A stretch of 64,000 nucleotides of DNA from Prinsepia uniflora. Taxonomy: Eukaryota > Streptophyta > Magnoliopsida > Rosales > Rosaceae. The position numbers were made by a program, and so were the translations under genes. Shown in pieces: positions 22,666-34,715 of the stretch. Every line of letters begins with the position of its first letter. Positions within the stretch are counted from its first letter, which is position 1. Where the stretch lies: NCBI GenBank assembly GCA_032719365.1, contig CM064872.1, positions 22,731,758 to 22,795,757 of the forward strand. Reading direction: 5' to 3'. The notes beneath the pieces are model-generated. The model saw only the letters and a list, made by a program, of their open reading frames with translations. It did not search any database and was not told the origin of the DNA.

Positions 22666-23609
22666 CCATGGCTGAAAATATCGGAAATTTTGGTCTAAAT
22701 TTCGTCAAAATTTCGGAAATTCCGACCTACGACACATAAGGAGGGGGGGTAAAAGAAATTGACTGAAATATCGAAGAGTTGTCTTATTTTTAGCACACAT
22801 ATCCCTTTCTGAGATCAAAACGCCGAAGATGGACTATTAATTTGTGAAAATTTGACGTAAAATAAGATTGTTTGAGTCGGGTCATGTCGTCGGGTTGAAA
22901 AAACCCGAGTTGCAGACCCGCTGGAGGAAGAAGATGACTGTTAGCTTTTTTGGTTAAGTTATATATTATACGTTGATTAAGTTGTCAACTAATCTTGCTA
23001 GCCGAGTTGGCTCTGGGACTTCTGGGGGGTATCGGGTTTGACCCCCTAATGATAATTGCCGATTAAGTTTTTTTAATCTTTTTTTTTTCAATTTGTCCAA
23101 AAGCTTTGGTTTTTTTTTTTCATTTTTTCCCAATTTTAAATATATTATTTCATTCCAAATTTTGAACGAAGTTTGACCCTATTTTTTCATCTTTTTTCCA
23201 ATTTCAAATATATTTGGACTTATTTTATCATTTTTCTTCCTTTGAAATTTTTTTATGCTTATTGTTATGTTTTTAACTATATTAACATTGAATTATAGTA
23301 ATTCACTTTAATTTATGTTTATATTTAAGGTTTTATATTATTAGTCATCGTCAGAATCATATTGCATCATATTATTCATCATATATTTATTATATCAAAA
23401 TCATTTTATAATTTTGTTAGTCATACATAACTATTATTGGGTACTTAAGTTTTTCTCAAAATTTCATTAAAATTTTCTAACTTTTAGATTAAATTTCCGT
23501 CATTTTGGTTGACCGTAAACGATATTAATATTGATATTTAGAGCGAGATATCCATAAATTTGATTAGCGATATATCCGTTGATGTCGATATCGATATTTC
23601 AATTCTTGG
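22666..23609. mobile_element. Old inverted-repeat element (tentative)
   Basis: The left end CCATGGCTGAAAATATCGG and the reverse complement of the right end (CCAAGAATTGAAATATCGA) are similar. Next to both ends the sequence is built from repeated 'tatcgg/aaatttcg' words. The middle (22860..23060) differs in composition and may be a later insertion. No coding potential. Confidence 0.35.
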
Positions 23610-24478
23610 TTGTCCCATTATTACTTTTTTTTTTATGGTGTAAATAAGATTAACATTCAATTTGTAACTACATATAATCAAGTAGAAGTAAAAACCTTTT
23701 TTTCTTACAAAGTCTCATAGGGTTCATTTTATAGACTTTCGTGGGGTTGGGAAACCTGAAATTTAAAAAGCAAGTCCAAGTACATTAAATCAAGGTCAGC
23801 CCAGATAAACAAAGTCCAATTCGTACCAAAATTAGATATTGATTTTAGCAAGAATGACATTATCCAATAGTATGAGATATCAGCTTGCCACCGTGCTAAA
23901 ATGAGTATTTTATGGGAAATGAAAGCAGGTTGCAGTATCTGCGTGCATGCTTCCTTACTCAGTCAGTTCACCCAATTAGACCATTCAAAAATGCCTCAAA
24001 CATTTGTTTAACCTAAACTTCATTAAATAATGGTTTATTATTCACTTTATTATGCTAATCGGACATTAAATATCACTTTACCCCCGAAACGGATTTAATT
24101 CCAATATTCTACCACAACTGCACGTTTAATTGCACCGTTGCTCCAATCCGTTAGTCAAGTTAGTGACAATGTCAATATTGCCACGTGTTGAATCGTGATT
24201 GATTATTTAATTATTTATAAAAAAATTATTAAAACTAAATATTTGAAAAACAAAAAATTAAAGAAGATAATGAACAGTGCATCTTATATCCATTTTTCCT
24301 CAACCCATTTCCAACCCTCCAATCAAATCTGTATGTTTCTTCCTCATCTTCATCATCTTCTTCTTTTGAATAAATCTGAGAAGTAAAACCGCCCTGGACA
24401 TTGAAGTCCAAACACTCCACCACCATTACTATCTTGCTTATCATCTTCAATTGGGTTTTCTGCCCAATATGGCAATAG
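23610..24478. other. Intergenic flank of the copia insertion
   Basis: AT-rich DNA. A minus-strand frame at 24235..24450 includes an acidic EEEDDEDEEE-like run encoded by a (CTT/CAT)n tract and is not supported as a gene. The base before the copia LTR is 24478; AATAG (24474..24478) would be its left target duplication. Confidence 0.4.
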
Positions 24479-25092
24479 TGTTGGTGTGTAAGCTGCTACT
24501 GCAGCAGTGATGATCAGGGTGCAATGCACCTGATCTAAAGCTCTTCTTCAATCAATGACATCTGTCCTAGACTCTAGGGAGTGTGTGAGTGCCAGCTAGG
24601 CAGGTTGTTATAACAGAATTGAGTGAAGGGTGAGTGACTTAGTGAGCAAGAAACTAGAGGAAACTGTGTAGGGTGATGCCATGTGGATCCTAACGGATTG
24701 TGTGTGTAAAAAGAGTGAGAATACAATTGTAATCAACTAAGAAACTAATGAGAAGCATGTGTGACTCTCTCTAGATGGTGAGAGCACCAAGATCACTCAG
24801 GAAATTCACTGGTGCATTTTTACAAGCACCTGGTGTGCATTCTGCATTCTCTGCATAACTGTTTCATCATTGTGACCAATCCTTCCTTTTTTTCTCAAGT
24901 ATAAGCCTAAACAATCACTTAATATCTAAATCTACATCACAAGAACCTAAATCTATCCTAACCAATCGTTTGCAACTAAGAGTGTAAGAGAGAAGATACT
25001 TACCTCACTGAAAAACGATCGCATGTGTTCTTGAGCAAACGACAATCCCTTGCTTCTTTCCCTGCGATTTTTGAAGTGATTTGAAACCAACA
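24479..25092 (+). mobile_element. Copia 5' LTR (614 bp)
   Basis: Begins TGTTGGTGTG and ends AAACCAACA, giving an inverted TGTTGGT/ACCAACA terminus. It is followed directly by the tRNA primer site. Confidence 0.85.
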
Positions 25093-25104
25093 TGGTATCA
25101 GAGC
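25093..25104 (+). other. Primer binding site of the copia element
   Basis: TGGTATCAGAGC directly abuts the LTR end CA, with no spacer. Confidence 0.9.
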
Positions 25105-25180
25105 ATTCTGGTTCATGATTAGAGTGCTAGGACGTGATCGGAGACTGTGCTACTGAATTCAAGTTGTTGCTGAAACTGTA

Positions 25181-26286
25181 ATGGTGGGTGCTGGAACAAA
25201 TGAGCTACGGGCTCCTATCTTTGATGGTAACAACTACGAGTTTTGGAGCATCAAGATGAGAACCTTGCTTCGAGCTCAAGATCTGTGGGAGCTAGTCAAC
25301 AGGGGCTTCAACACAGATCCAGAAGGTGTTGAGGGAGCAATGGTGGTGCCTACTCGAGCTGATCTGATCAGAGATGCCAGGGCACTAGGATTTATCCAAA
25401 ACTCAATTGTTGACTCCATTTTCTCTAGGATTGCAAATGAAGAGAGTTCCAAGGCTTCTTGGGATCTAATAAAGAGGGAATTTTGTGGAGATCAAAAGGT
25501 TAGATCAGTTAAACTTCAAGGCTTAAGGTAGGAGATACTTTGAATATATGAGAATGAAGGATGAAGAGTCACTAAGTGCATACCTATCTAGATTATACAT
25601 GACTGTGGATCAAATGAGGACTTATGGAGAAGAGATAAAAGAAGCTAGGATGGGACAGAAAATCCTCATCAGTTTAACCAAACCCTATGATCCAATAGTG
25701 TCAATTCTATAAGAAACTAAAGATCTAGATGAGGTTAATGTACAGGAGCTGATTGCTTCTATCAAAACCTATGATCAAAGGCTAGAACTCCACTCTGAAA
25801 ACACAGTGGAGAAAGCCTTCTCTATCATGCATATAGGAGCTTCCTTCAGTTCAAACAAGCCTAAACGTTTTTCCAAAGGTGGAACTAAACCTTGGATCAG
25901 AAAATCTGATCAACAAGCTAGAAATGGACATGGTGGACTGCCTAGAGAAGAAAACTGAAGTGGAAGTGAGTCTAAACCTACTTGCAGTGTTTGCAGTAGG
26001 AAGCATTTTGGGAATTGCTGGTTCAAAACCAAAAAATGCTTCAAGTGCAATAAAATGGGACATTATGCCAAGGATTGCAGGAGCAAGGAGAGTGTGAATC
26101 TTGCACAATATGCAGAGGAAGATGGGACACTGTTTTATGCCTGTCATTCTGTCATAAACACAAAGAATGCAGACACCTGATACCTTGACAGTGGTTGCAG
26201 TAACCACATGACTTCAAATGAGTCTGTTTTGATAAACCTGGATAGAAGCCTGAAGTGCAGAGTTAAGATGAGCACATGGGAGTTAG
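25181..26286 (+). pseudogene. Copia gag and start of protease (broken)
   Basis: Starts ATG with APIFDGNNYEFWSIKMRTLL, a typical copia gag N-terminus. A one-base shift near 25530 breaks the frame. The gag domain continues to a zinc knuckle CFKCNKMGHYAKDC at about 26037..26078 (CX2CX4HX4C intact). In-frame stops occur near 25711 (TAA) and just before the protease (TGA, about 26177). The protease motif LDSGCSNHM at about 26183..26209 keeps its DSG. The coding sequence is interrupted by the insertion at 26286. Confidence 0.85.
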
Positions 26287-27080
26287 TGTCAGGACCCGTC
26301 CCCAATCCCCCTGGGATTAACGAGGAACGACCCTGATCCCGTCTGACACGGAGTGTCAGACAAGGGAAATTACCGACCTTAGCCCTCTCGGGCCATCAGA
26401 GTACGTCAGGATCCGGAGGAGGTATGTGATATCTCGTGTCTCTGCTACAGTCCACATCCGCTGTCAACCTGAAGGGCAGTCAAAACATTAAAAGCTGTGA
26501 GTGGACAAAACAACTAGTTTGTAAAAACATTTCATAAGAAGACATTTGTACCCTTCACTAAAAAGCATGCATGCATTTGAAAACCATTTATCCGAGAGAA
26601 ACCATATGTGGGAACTAAGCCCAAAACCATAACTGAAAGAATCATAAAGAATCGACCATACGGGACTCAGCCCAAAACCTGTGCATACCACATACACGAT
26701 ATCTCATCACCATATATCATATATCATATTTATATCATATACACATACAATTCACACAACCAATCCTGTTACGGTTTCCAAAGCTACGCGCGCTGCCACC
26801 TGGGGTCTCACACCCAAGTCTCTAAGAATGAAAGGTCAATGTCCGTAGACCAGTGACCCTACCTGAGGATATAGTACAAGCCTTTCTGAGAGTAAGGAAC
26901 CCAACGGGGGCAACTCCCACTCAGTCAGTGCTCCGTGACTACTCCGGGGTCCACCCAGGCCAACGACCCTCCTTGGAGGAGATAATAGAAGTAAAGGAAG
27001 GTATATGAACATATATATACATAACATAAACATTCATGCCTGGTTCCCTTGAACCGTCATGATCCATAATATCCATTCCA

Positions 27081-27082
<2 letters not shown>

Positions 27083-27112
<30 letters not shown>
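27083..27112. repeat. (AT)n microsatellite
   Basis: About 15 AT dinucleotides inside the LTR minisatellite region, separating its copies. Confidence 0.9.
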
Positions 27113-27118
<6 letters not shown>

Positions 27119-27283
27119 CATCCATGCCCACTTCCCATAAACCGTCATGTACCACAATAACCTTTCCAGGGTTCATGCCGGTTACCATAAACCGCCATGA
27201 ACTTGGAAATCCATCTAGGGTCCCTGACCCGAAATCATCAATGTAAAACAACTGGATCTCGTTCCCGAACATATGACATCAGC

Positions 27284-30123
27284 TGACAGGACTCGCCCCG
27301 ATCCCTCGGGGACCACAAAGGGACGTGCCTGCTCTCGTCTGACACCCAAAATAACATACCAATTTAAACCTTAAACGTTCAAATGCATAAATAACCAAAT
27401 TAAAGTTATACATCAATCCGAAATAAATAGATGTCAGACAAGGGATGAAAACCAAAATTACAAATTGCGAGCACGACTCTAAAATAATCCTGCGGGTAAA
27501 CCACCCAACAGGGGTTCAGTTACGCAGAAGTAGATCTATGCCTCAGCCTCAGGATCCTCCTCTACCTCAGGAGCACAGCCTAGAAAGGTTACCAAAACAT
27601 TAAGGGTGAGTGGGCCGAAACTCAAGTTTATAAAAACAGTTTAATAAGTAAAACATATAATTTACCCCTCCGTTTTCCAAACATGCATGCACCAGAATTT
27701 AAAAGCATAAATCATATAATATGAACCATAAGGTATGTAATAAAACCATAAACATAATTATAGCCACTGCACTATACACTCCAATCCTGACATCCCCGAT
27801 GTCTGACGTCCCTGACGTCCAATAAGGTCACATTCTCAAGGCTATGCGTGCCACTCGGGGTCTCAATCCCGAATTTAATCCCCGAACCCCGTCCGGGTAC
27901 GACATCTCAAATTCCTAGCGTCCTAGACGCTCGACGTCCCTGACGTCAAATTATAGCAATCCTGCTCCTGAGTCATTTTACGGTCCGGTTCCTCCGTAGA
28001 ATGACCCCTCGCAGGCAATGTGCCGTGACCACTCCGGGGTACCACATCCGGAGGAGACAGTATCATAAGAATGGATCTATACAGTGCAGTACCAAATACA
28101 TTTTATCGATATCCACATGCAAAACACATATATATATATATAGATGAAATCCAAAACCAATCTTTAAGTTTCATCAGACGGGTCTCAAACCCAAATACCG
28201 TGAAACGTGCCATAACCATAATTCCAATATCATCAAAACCGTTTCTTGATTCCATCATGTGAATATATAAGTAAATCAGAAAACATTTAAGCATGCAAGG
28301 GTTTAATGAAATCGGGCCCACTCACAGTACAATCCTGCTGAAAACCGAACGTATACCCACGTCCTGGTACTATTGTACAATCCCTGTCATGTCCAAAGTA
28401 TACGTAAAGGTCAATATAAGCCCCTAACATTCAACCATGAAACCCTAGACTGAAACTGGCCGGGAAAAGCTGCCTGAACGCGTTTCCCGAGACAATAAAC
28501 CTCATTTTGACCAACTTAACGATCTCCGATCGACCCGAATCCACCGTCATTGGATCCGGATCGTCGAAACCTAAAGAATGGTGGTGGTCCCACCAAAAAT
28601 ACTGTTCACTTGCGTCGGTCAACGCAGGAACAGTTCCTGCTGACGTCACTGCTGACGTCATCTGACAGCTGTCAGATCTGACATGTCAGACTCTGACAGG
28701 TGCATGTGTCAACACATGATTGGTCCACATCACTGTTCTGTCAGGCCACGTGTCAGGTCTGACATATGCCACGTGTCAGCACGGCACTGGTCCACGTCAC
28801 TGACATGTCAGTGACACATGGCAGCCCCTGATTGGGCCAAGTCACTGACATGTCAGTGCTGACTGTGCACTGACATGTGACACGTGTCGACTGAAGAGTG
28901 GTCCACGTCACCTGACAGGTCTGACAGGGTGCCACGTCATCACCACTGTCCTCTCGACGGGTCACCCGTTTCTCTGAAACTGGGTCGTTCAGACCCGCGA
29001 TCTGACCCGGTCACCAATCCTTCAATCCTCAACCATTTTAACTCTAATTTCTTCCTAAGTGCCCGTCACAATTCCAGTAAGGGTTCTAGCTATTTAAAAC
29101 CATCAAAAAAGCACTGGATCAGAGGCTTACCTCGATGAACAGAACCCTGTCCTCCTGTCGTCGTTTATCCTCTGTGCAGGTCACCTCAGATCACGAAATC
29201 AAGCCCTAGAGGTTCCTATCAGTCCAGGGAATCGATTAGGGTCAAAAGGAATCGAAAATGCACGTTGGAAATCAAGCTTCCATTTCTGAGTTTTTCAAAA
29301 CAGTTTCGGGTTTAGGATCGCCTACCTCGCCGCCGTCTGCCGCCGTGATCACTATCGTCCCTCAGCCTCACCAGCTCAGTCCAGCCACAAACGAACACAT
29401 AGAATGGGTGATGAGCTGGGGTGCTGTTCGAAATGGATCGTGTGTGCATTTCGGGTAGGAAAATATATAGAATGGAGGGAATCTGATAAAACAAAATGGA
29501 GGGTCCAGATTAAATCTAGGAAATGGGATCAAGGGTTCAGATTAAATCTAGGGTACTTTAGATGGATGGCTGAGATTAAAAGGTAGTTTTAACCTTATTT
29601 AATTACTTAGTGGAGTTTGATCTAATCTAGCCAATGGATGAGTGACACTTGTCACTCATCCAGGTGTCCTCCAATCACAATATCAGAATAAAATAATCGA
29701 CACGATTACCGAGACGCAATTTTCCCGATTTCACGTTTCTGACCATAACTTCCTCGTACAAAGTCCGATTTCGGCGTGCTGCCTGTCTACGGACTCAGGG
29801 CATCGAGACCTACCTAACGGTCCTTGAGTCATGTGAAAATTAGTTGCCAAACGAAAAGTCAACATTTCCGCCTCCATCGTCCAAATTACGGTAATGCCCC
29901 TGAACTTCTGATAGTCATAACTTTTTCCCTGATCGTCCGAATTGGACGTGCCACTTGTCTATTGACTCATGACGTCTCGAACTACGCGACGGTCATTGGT
30001 CAAAGTCCGTTTGACCCACCAATCAAAAAGTAAACAATTTGGCAATACAATTCATAGGGGTAAAAACGTCAATTTATGCAATAATTTACAATATTAAAAT
30101 CCTCAAATTTCCGGGGTGTTACA
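27284..30123 (-). mobile_element. 3' LTR of the degenerate Tekay element
   Basis: TGACAGG...GTTACA on the plus strand. Contains 15-bp hairpins at 27789, 27805, 27917 and 27933, a palindromic ACGT/TGACATGTCA-rich block at 28620..28940 and paired U3 modules near 29780 and 29950. Small open frames inside (28753..28965, 28884..29138 and others) are not genes. Confidence 0.85.
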
Positions 30124-30124
30124 A

Positions 30125-30136
30125 CCTTCCCCCCTT
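30125..30136 (-). other. Polypurine tract of the degenerate Tekay element
   Basis: Minus strand AAGGGGGGAAGG, two bases before the 3' LTR. Confidence 0.85.
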
Positions 30137-30157
30137 AAGAAATTTCATCCCGAAATT

Positions 30158-33100
30158 TCAACGAAACAAATAAGGAAATTGTTGTCGCATTTGAGCCTCG
30201 GGCTCCCATGTGGCTTCTTCCACATTCTGGTTTCTCCAGAGAATCTTCACGAGAGGGATAGTCTTCCGACGTAGTACCTTGTCCTTCCGATCCAAGATCT
30301 GTACTGGTTGTTCCTTAAAGCTCAAATCCTCTCGGAGTTCGATAGGTTGTTCCTCCAGTACATGAGAAGCATCATGCACGTACTTCCGTAGCTTCGATAT
30401 GTGGAAAACATCGTGAACTCTAGAAAGTTCTAGAGGTAGTGCCAATCTGTATGCAACCCGGCCAATCCTCTCCACGATCTCATATGGTCCAATAAAAAGC
30501 GGACTCAGTTTCCCCCGTCGACCAAAACGGATAATCCCTTTCCACAGAGATAACTTCAGGAAGATAAAATCTCCCACTTCAAATTCCAAGTCTCGAATCC
30601 GTCAATCGGCATAATTCTTTTGGTGATCCTGTGCCGCCTTTTATCTTTCTTTAATTACACGAACAGTTTCCAGGGTTAAGTCCATAAATTCTGGCCCTAC
30701 AGCCGCTCGCTCCCCTATCTCCATCCAGCAGATAGGTGTCCTGCACTGTCGACCATACAGTGCCTCATAGGGTGCCATCCCGATGATTGCCTGATAGCTG
30801 TTGTTGTAAGCGAATTCCATCAATGGAAAATGAGTATCCCATGAATCCTAAAACTGTAGCACACAGGACCTCATCATGCCTTCCACGGTCTGAATGGTCC
30901 TTTCAGACTGTCCATCGGTCTGTGGATGGAAGGCAGTACTGAAACGTAGGGTTGTTCCCAAAGTAGCTCGCAAACTCCGCCAGAACCTGGAAGTGAAACG
31001 TGGATCACGATCAGACACGATCGACTCCGGCGTACCATGCAATTGTATGATTTCCTTTAAGAACAATTGAGCTAGTCGGTTAGGTTTATAAGTCTCCTGA
31101 ACGGGCAGAAAATGGGCTGACTTGCTTAACCGGTCCACAATCACCCATACTCCGTCAACTCCACACTGAGTCCTTGGTAACTTAAAGACGAAGTCCATGG
31201 TGATGTGATCCCACTTCCACACGGGAATCGGAAGTGGCTGCATTGCCCCATAAGGTCTCTACCGTTCCGCCTTAACCTGCTGACAGGTTAAGCATCTGCT
31301 CACGAACTCTGCAATATCTTTCTTCATTCCTGGCCACCAATAATGGCTCCGGAGGGTACGGTACATCTTTGTACCTCCCGGATGCATAGCATAAGCCGAA
31401 CTATGGGCCTCCTCCAGAATCTCGTCCCGTAACTCTGCCACTGCAGGTACACACAAACGGCCCAACTTCACAAGTGCTCCATCATCCCGGATGGTAAAAT
31501 CCTGTCTCCCATCCGCATCGACCTCAATCCTGTAAATACAGAGTATCGGATCCTGAAGTTGTGCTTCAATGATCCGATCAATCAGCATTGGTCGTACACG
31601 AAAGCTGGCCAACAAAGCTCCATGCTCATCCGTATCCAAAATAACTCCCGCCTTCCGGAGTTCCACCAGCAAAGAAAGATACACCTTCCCTTGGTGTGCA
31701 ACAGATCCCGCTGACTTCCTACTGAGTGCATCTGCCACCACATTGGCCTTACCTGGATGGTACTCGATCGTACAGTCATAATCCTTTAGTAGCTCTAACC
31801 ATCTCCGTTGTCTCATGTTAAGCTCCTTTTGAGTGAATAGGTACTTTAGGCTCTGGTGGTCGGTGTATATCCGGCACGTTGCGCCGAATAGGTAATGTCT
31901 CCAGATTTATAGAGCATGAACCACCGCTGCCAACTCCAAATCATGGGTAGGATAGTTTAACTCATGAGTCTTTAGCTGCCGGGATGCGTAGGCGATAACC
32001 TTACTAGTCTGCATCAACACACAACCCAAACCTTGTAGCGATGCGTCACTAAAGACTACGAACTCTCTACTGTCATCCGGCAATGCAAGGACAGGTTCAG
32101 TGGTTAATCGATCCTTCAACTGTTGAAAACACCGATCACACTGCTCGTCCCAAATGAACTTCACTCCCTTCCGAGTCAATCGAGTCAATGGTGCAGCAAT
32201 TTTGGAGAAACCCTCCACGAATCTCCGGTAGTAACCTGCTAACTCGACAAAACTCTGCACCTCTGTTACCGTTGTCGGTCTAGCCCAGTTAGTCACCGCC
32301 TCTGTTTTCTAGGGATCCATGCTAATCCCATCCGTTGATATCACATGCCCCAGAAAACCAATACTGCTCAGCCAAAACTGACACTTGCTCGGCTTGGCGT
32401 ACAACTATTCCTGTCTCAACTTCTCCAACACCAACCGTAGATGTTCCTCATGTGCTTGGGCACTCCTTGAGTACACCAAGATATCATCGATGAACACAAT
32501 CACAAACTTTTCCAAGTAGGGTCAGAAGACCCGGTTCATCAGATCCATGAATGCTGCAGGAGCATTCGTCAAGCCGAAAGGCATCACTAGGAACTCGTAG
32601 TGTCCGTAACGGGTTCGAAAAGCAGTTTACGGAATATCCTCCTTCGAAATCCTCAGTTGGTGATACCCAGACCGCAAATCAATCTTCGAGAAACACTGTG
32701 CTCTCCGTAACTGGTCAAAAAGGTCATCGATTCTGGGTAGAGGATACTGGTTCCTCAATGTCACCTTGTTGAGTTGTCGATAGTCAATACACAAACGGAG
32801 ACTCCCTTCCTTCTTCTTTACGAACAACACCGGTGCTCCCCACGGTGAAGTACTCGGTCGGACGTATCCCAAATCCACCAACTCCTGCAACTGAGTTTGG
32901 AGTTCTCGTAACTCGGCCGGCGCCATCCGGTATGGTGCCTGGGATATAGTTCGGGTACCGAAGAGTAGTTCAATTGTAAACACAATCTCCCGCGATGGTG
33001 GTAATCCGGTATGTCTTCCGGGAACACATCCGGAAACTCACGTACCATTGGCATCTCGTCGATACCCGGAGTATCAACCTGTTCCGACACGACATGCGCC

Positions 33101-34602
33101 AGATAACCCTGGCATCCCTTCTGTAGAAGTTTGGTAGCAGTAAGTGAAGAAATCACTTCAGAAAGCGAACCATCACGTTCCCCCTGAAAGATAACCTCCG
33201 GCAAACCCGGGCTTCGCAGAATCACTTGCCTACTACAGCAATCGATGAGCGACCCATGCTCCGATAGCCAATCCATCCACAAAATTAGATCGAAGTCGTG
33301 GATATCCAGAATAATTAAGTCCGCTGGTAAATCCACATCCTCAATTCTCACCGGGCACCTCTGAATCACCTGATTCACAAGGTACACGATGCCCATCGGG
33401 GTGCCAACACCCATTTCGCAATCTAAGGTTGATACCACACAATCAAGCATACCATCACAACTCCTCGAAATAAAAGAATGTGTAGCCCCCACATCCATCA
33501 ATACACGTACAAGAAGGTTTAAGATATGTAGTGTACCTGTAACAACGCCTGGGGCAGTCCTCGCCTGCTGCTGGGTCATTGCAAACACATGAGCCCTAGG
33601 CCCTCCATTCCGTCCGCGCCCGCGCGCGCCACGCCCAGCACCACGGTCACCTCCCTGACCTCGACCTCCGTTAGTGTGGGAAGCCGTGCTCTGCACTACA
33701 CTAGAGCCCCCAGTGTCGTTGCTCTTGGACAACAGCGGACAGTCACGGGCATAATAGCCCTCTTCTCCGCAAGTAAAACAGTTTACTGGCATCGGCCTGT
33801 CCGAATGCCCACTAGAAGCACCGCTCCAAGATGAACGCTGCCCAGAGTTGAATCCTGATCTTCTGCCTTGAGAGCCCCCACGTCGACCTGACCAACCACG
33901 ACCTTTAAAGGATGAGGGTGCTCCCCTGTAGCCTCCTCCCTTAGTGTTCTTCTGGCCCGTCGGTCCAAGATATGGACGATCCCGACGACGCCCCTCGCCC
34001 GAAGGCTGTCGTGTCTGGTGTGCCGCCAGACTGTCCTCGACACGCACCGCAGCGTAGACCATGTCTCTCAGAGAAGCATGACAGGCAGCAGTCACACTTG
34101 CCTGAATCTCCCCTCGGAGTCCAAGCTCGAACCTCTGGAACTTGTCTTCTTCCGTGCTCACGAAAGGTGCAGCGAACCGAGAAAGTTTGCCAAAAGTCTG
34201 CTCATAGTCCGTAATGGACATATCCCCCTGCTCCAGCCAAAGGAACTCTGCCTCCCGTGCCGCGCGAAACGATCGCGGGTAATACTGGTCCAGAAATCGG
34301 GAACGGAAGACCTCCCAGGTAGTGGTGTGGACAGACCATCCAAACATTTCGAGGCCGTGCCACCACTGATAGGCTCCTCCTTCCAGTAAGAAGGACGCCA
34401 AGGTCACCCGCTCACCCGGAGGGCAGTGCATTACCGTGAAGATCCTTTCCCACTTGGTAATCCATTCATGAGCATCTTCGGGGTTCGATCCCCTGTTGAA
34501 AGGAGTGGCTCCCAGACGCTGAGCGCGTTCAATGCTTGCGCATTCCATTTCCCTCTCCAGATCCTCGTCAGTCCATGTATGAGGAATCCCCCTTGGAGGC
34601 AT
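30158..34602 (-). pseudogene. Gag-pol of the degenerate Tekay element (broken)
   Basis: Reads right to left. The gag start is at 34602 ([20 protein letters not shown]). The zinc knuckle is CFTCGEEGYYARDC, with its histidine replaced by tyrosine. The protease motif is MDVGATHSF, DVG in place of DAG. Reverse transcriptase follows, with FIDDILVYS near 32477..32503. RNase H (SDASLQGLG) is near 32040, integrase near 30850..31400, and the chromodomain-like end is at about 30160..30310. The frame is broken into at least seven pieces by stops and shifts (breaks near 32983, 32627, 32296, 31907, 31250, 30840 and 30600). It is useful as an outgroup for the two intact copies. Confidence 0.9.
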
Positions 34603-34700
34603 AACCAACTGTCAAGAGGCATAGATCATATAACATTATCCTTAAACTCGAAAAGTAACTAGTACTAATCGCTAGTCTAGCATGCTGACCACAACCTAGT

Positions 34701-34712
34701 GCTCTGATACCA
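34701..34712 (-). other. Primer binding site of the degenerate Tekay element
   Basis: Minus strand TGGTATCAGAGC, separated from the LTR end by the spacer GCT (34713..34715 reversed). Confidence 0.9.
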
Positions 34713-34715
34713 AGC

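Noticed and set aside
24235..24450. Possible host-gene exon beside the copia insertion
   Set aside because: The acidic run comes from a simple repeat, other frames are equally open, and the far flank is outside the window, so continuity cannot be tested.
34431..34622. Frames opposite or shifted to gag-pol here and in 40159..44495 and 47744..51552
   Set aside because: Shadows of the polyprotein in other frames.
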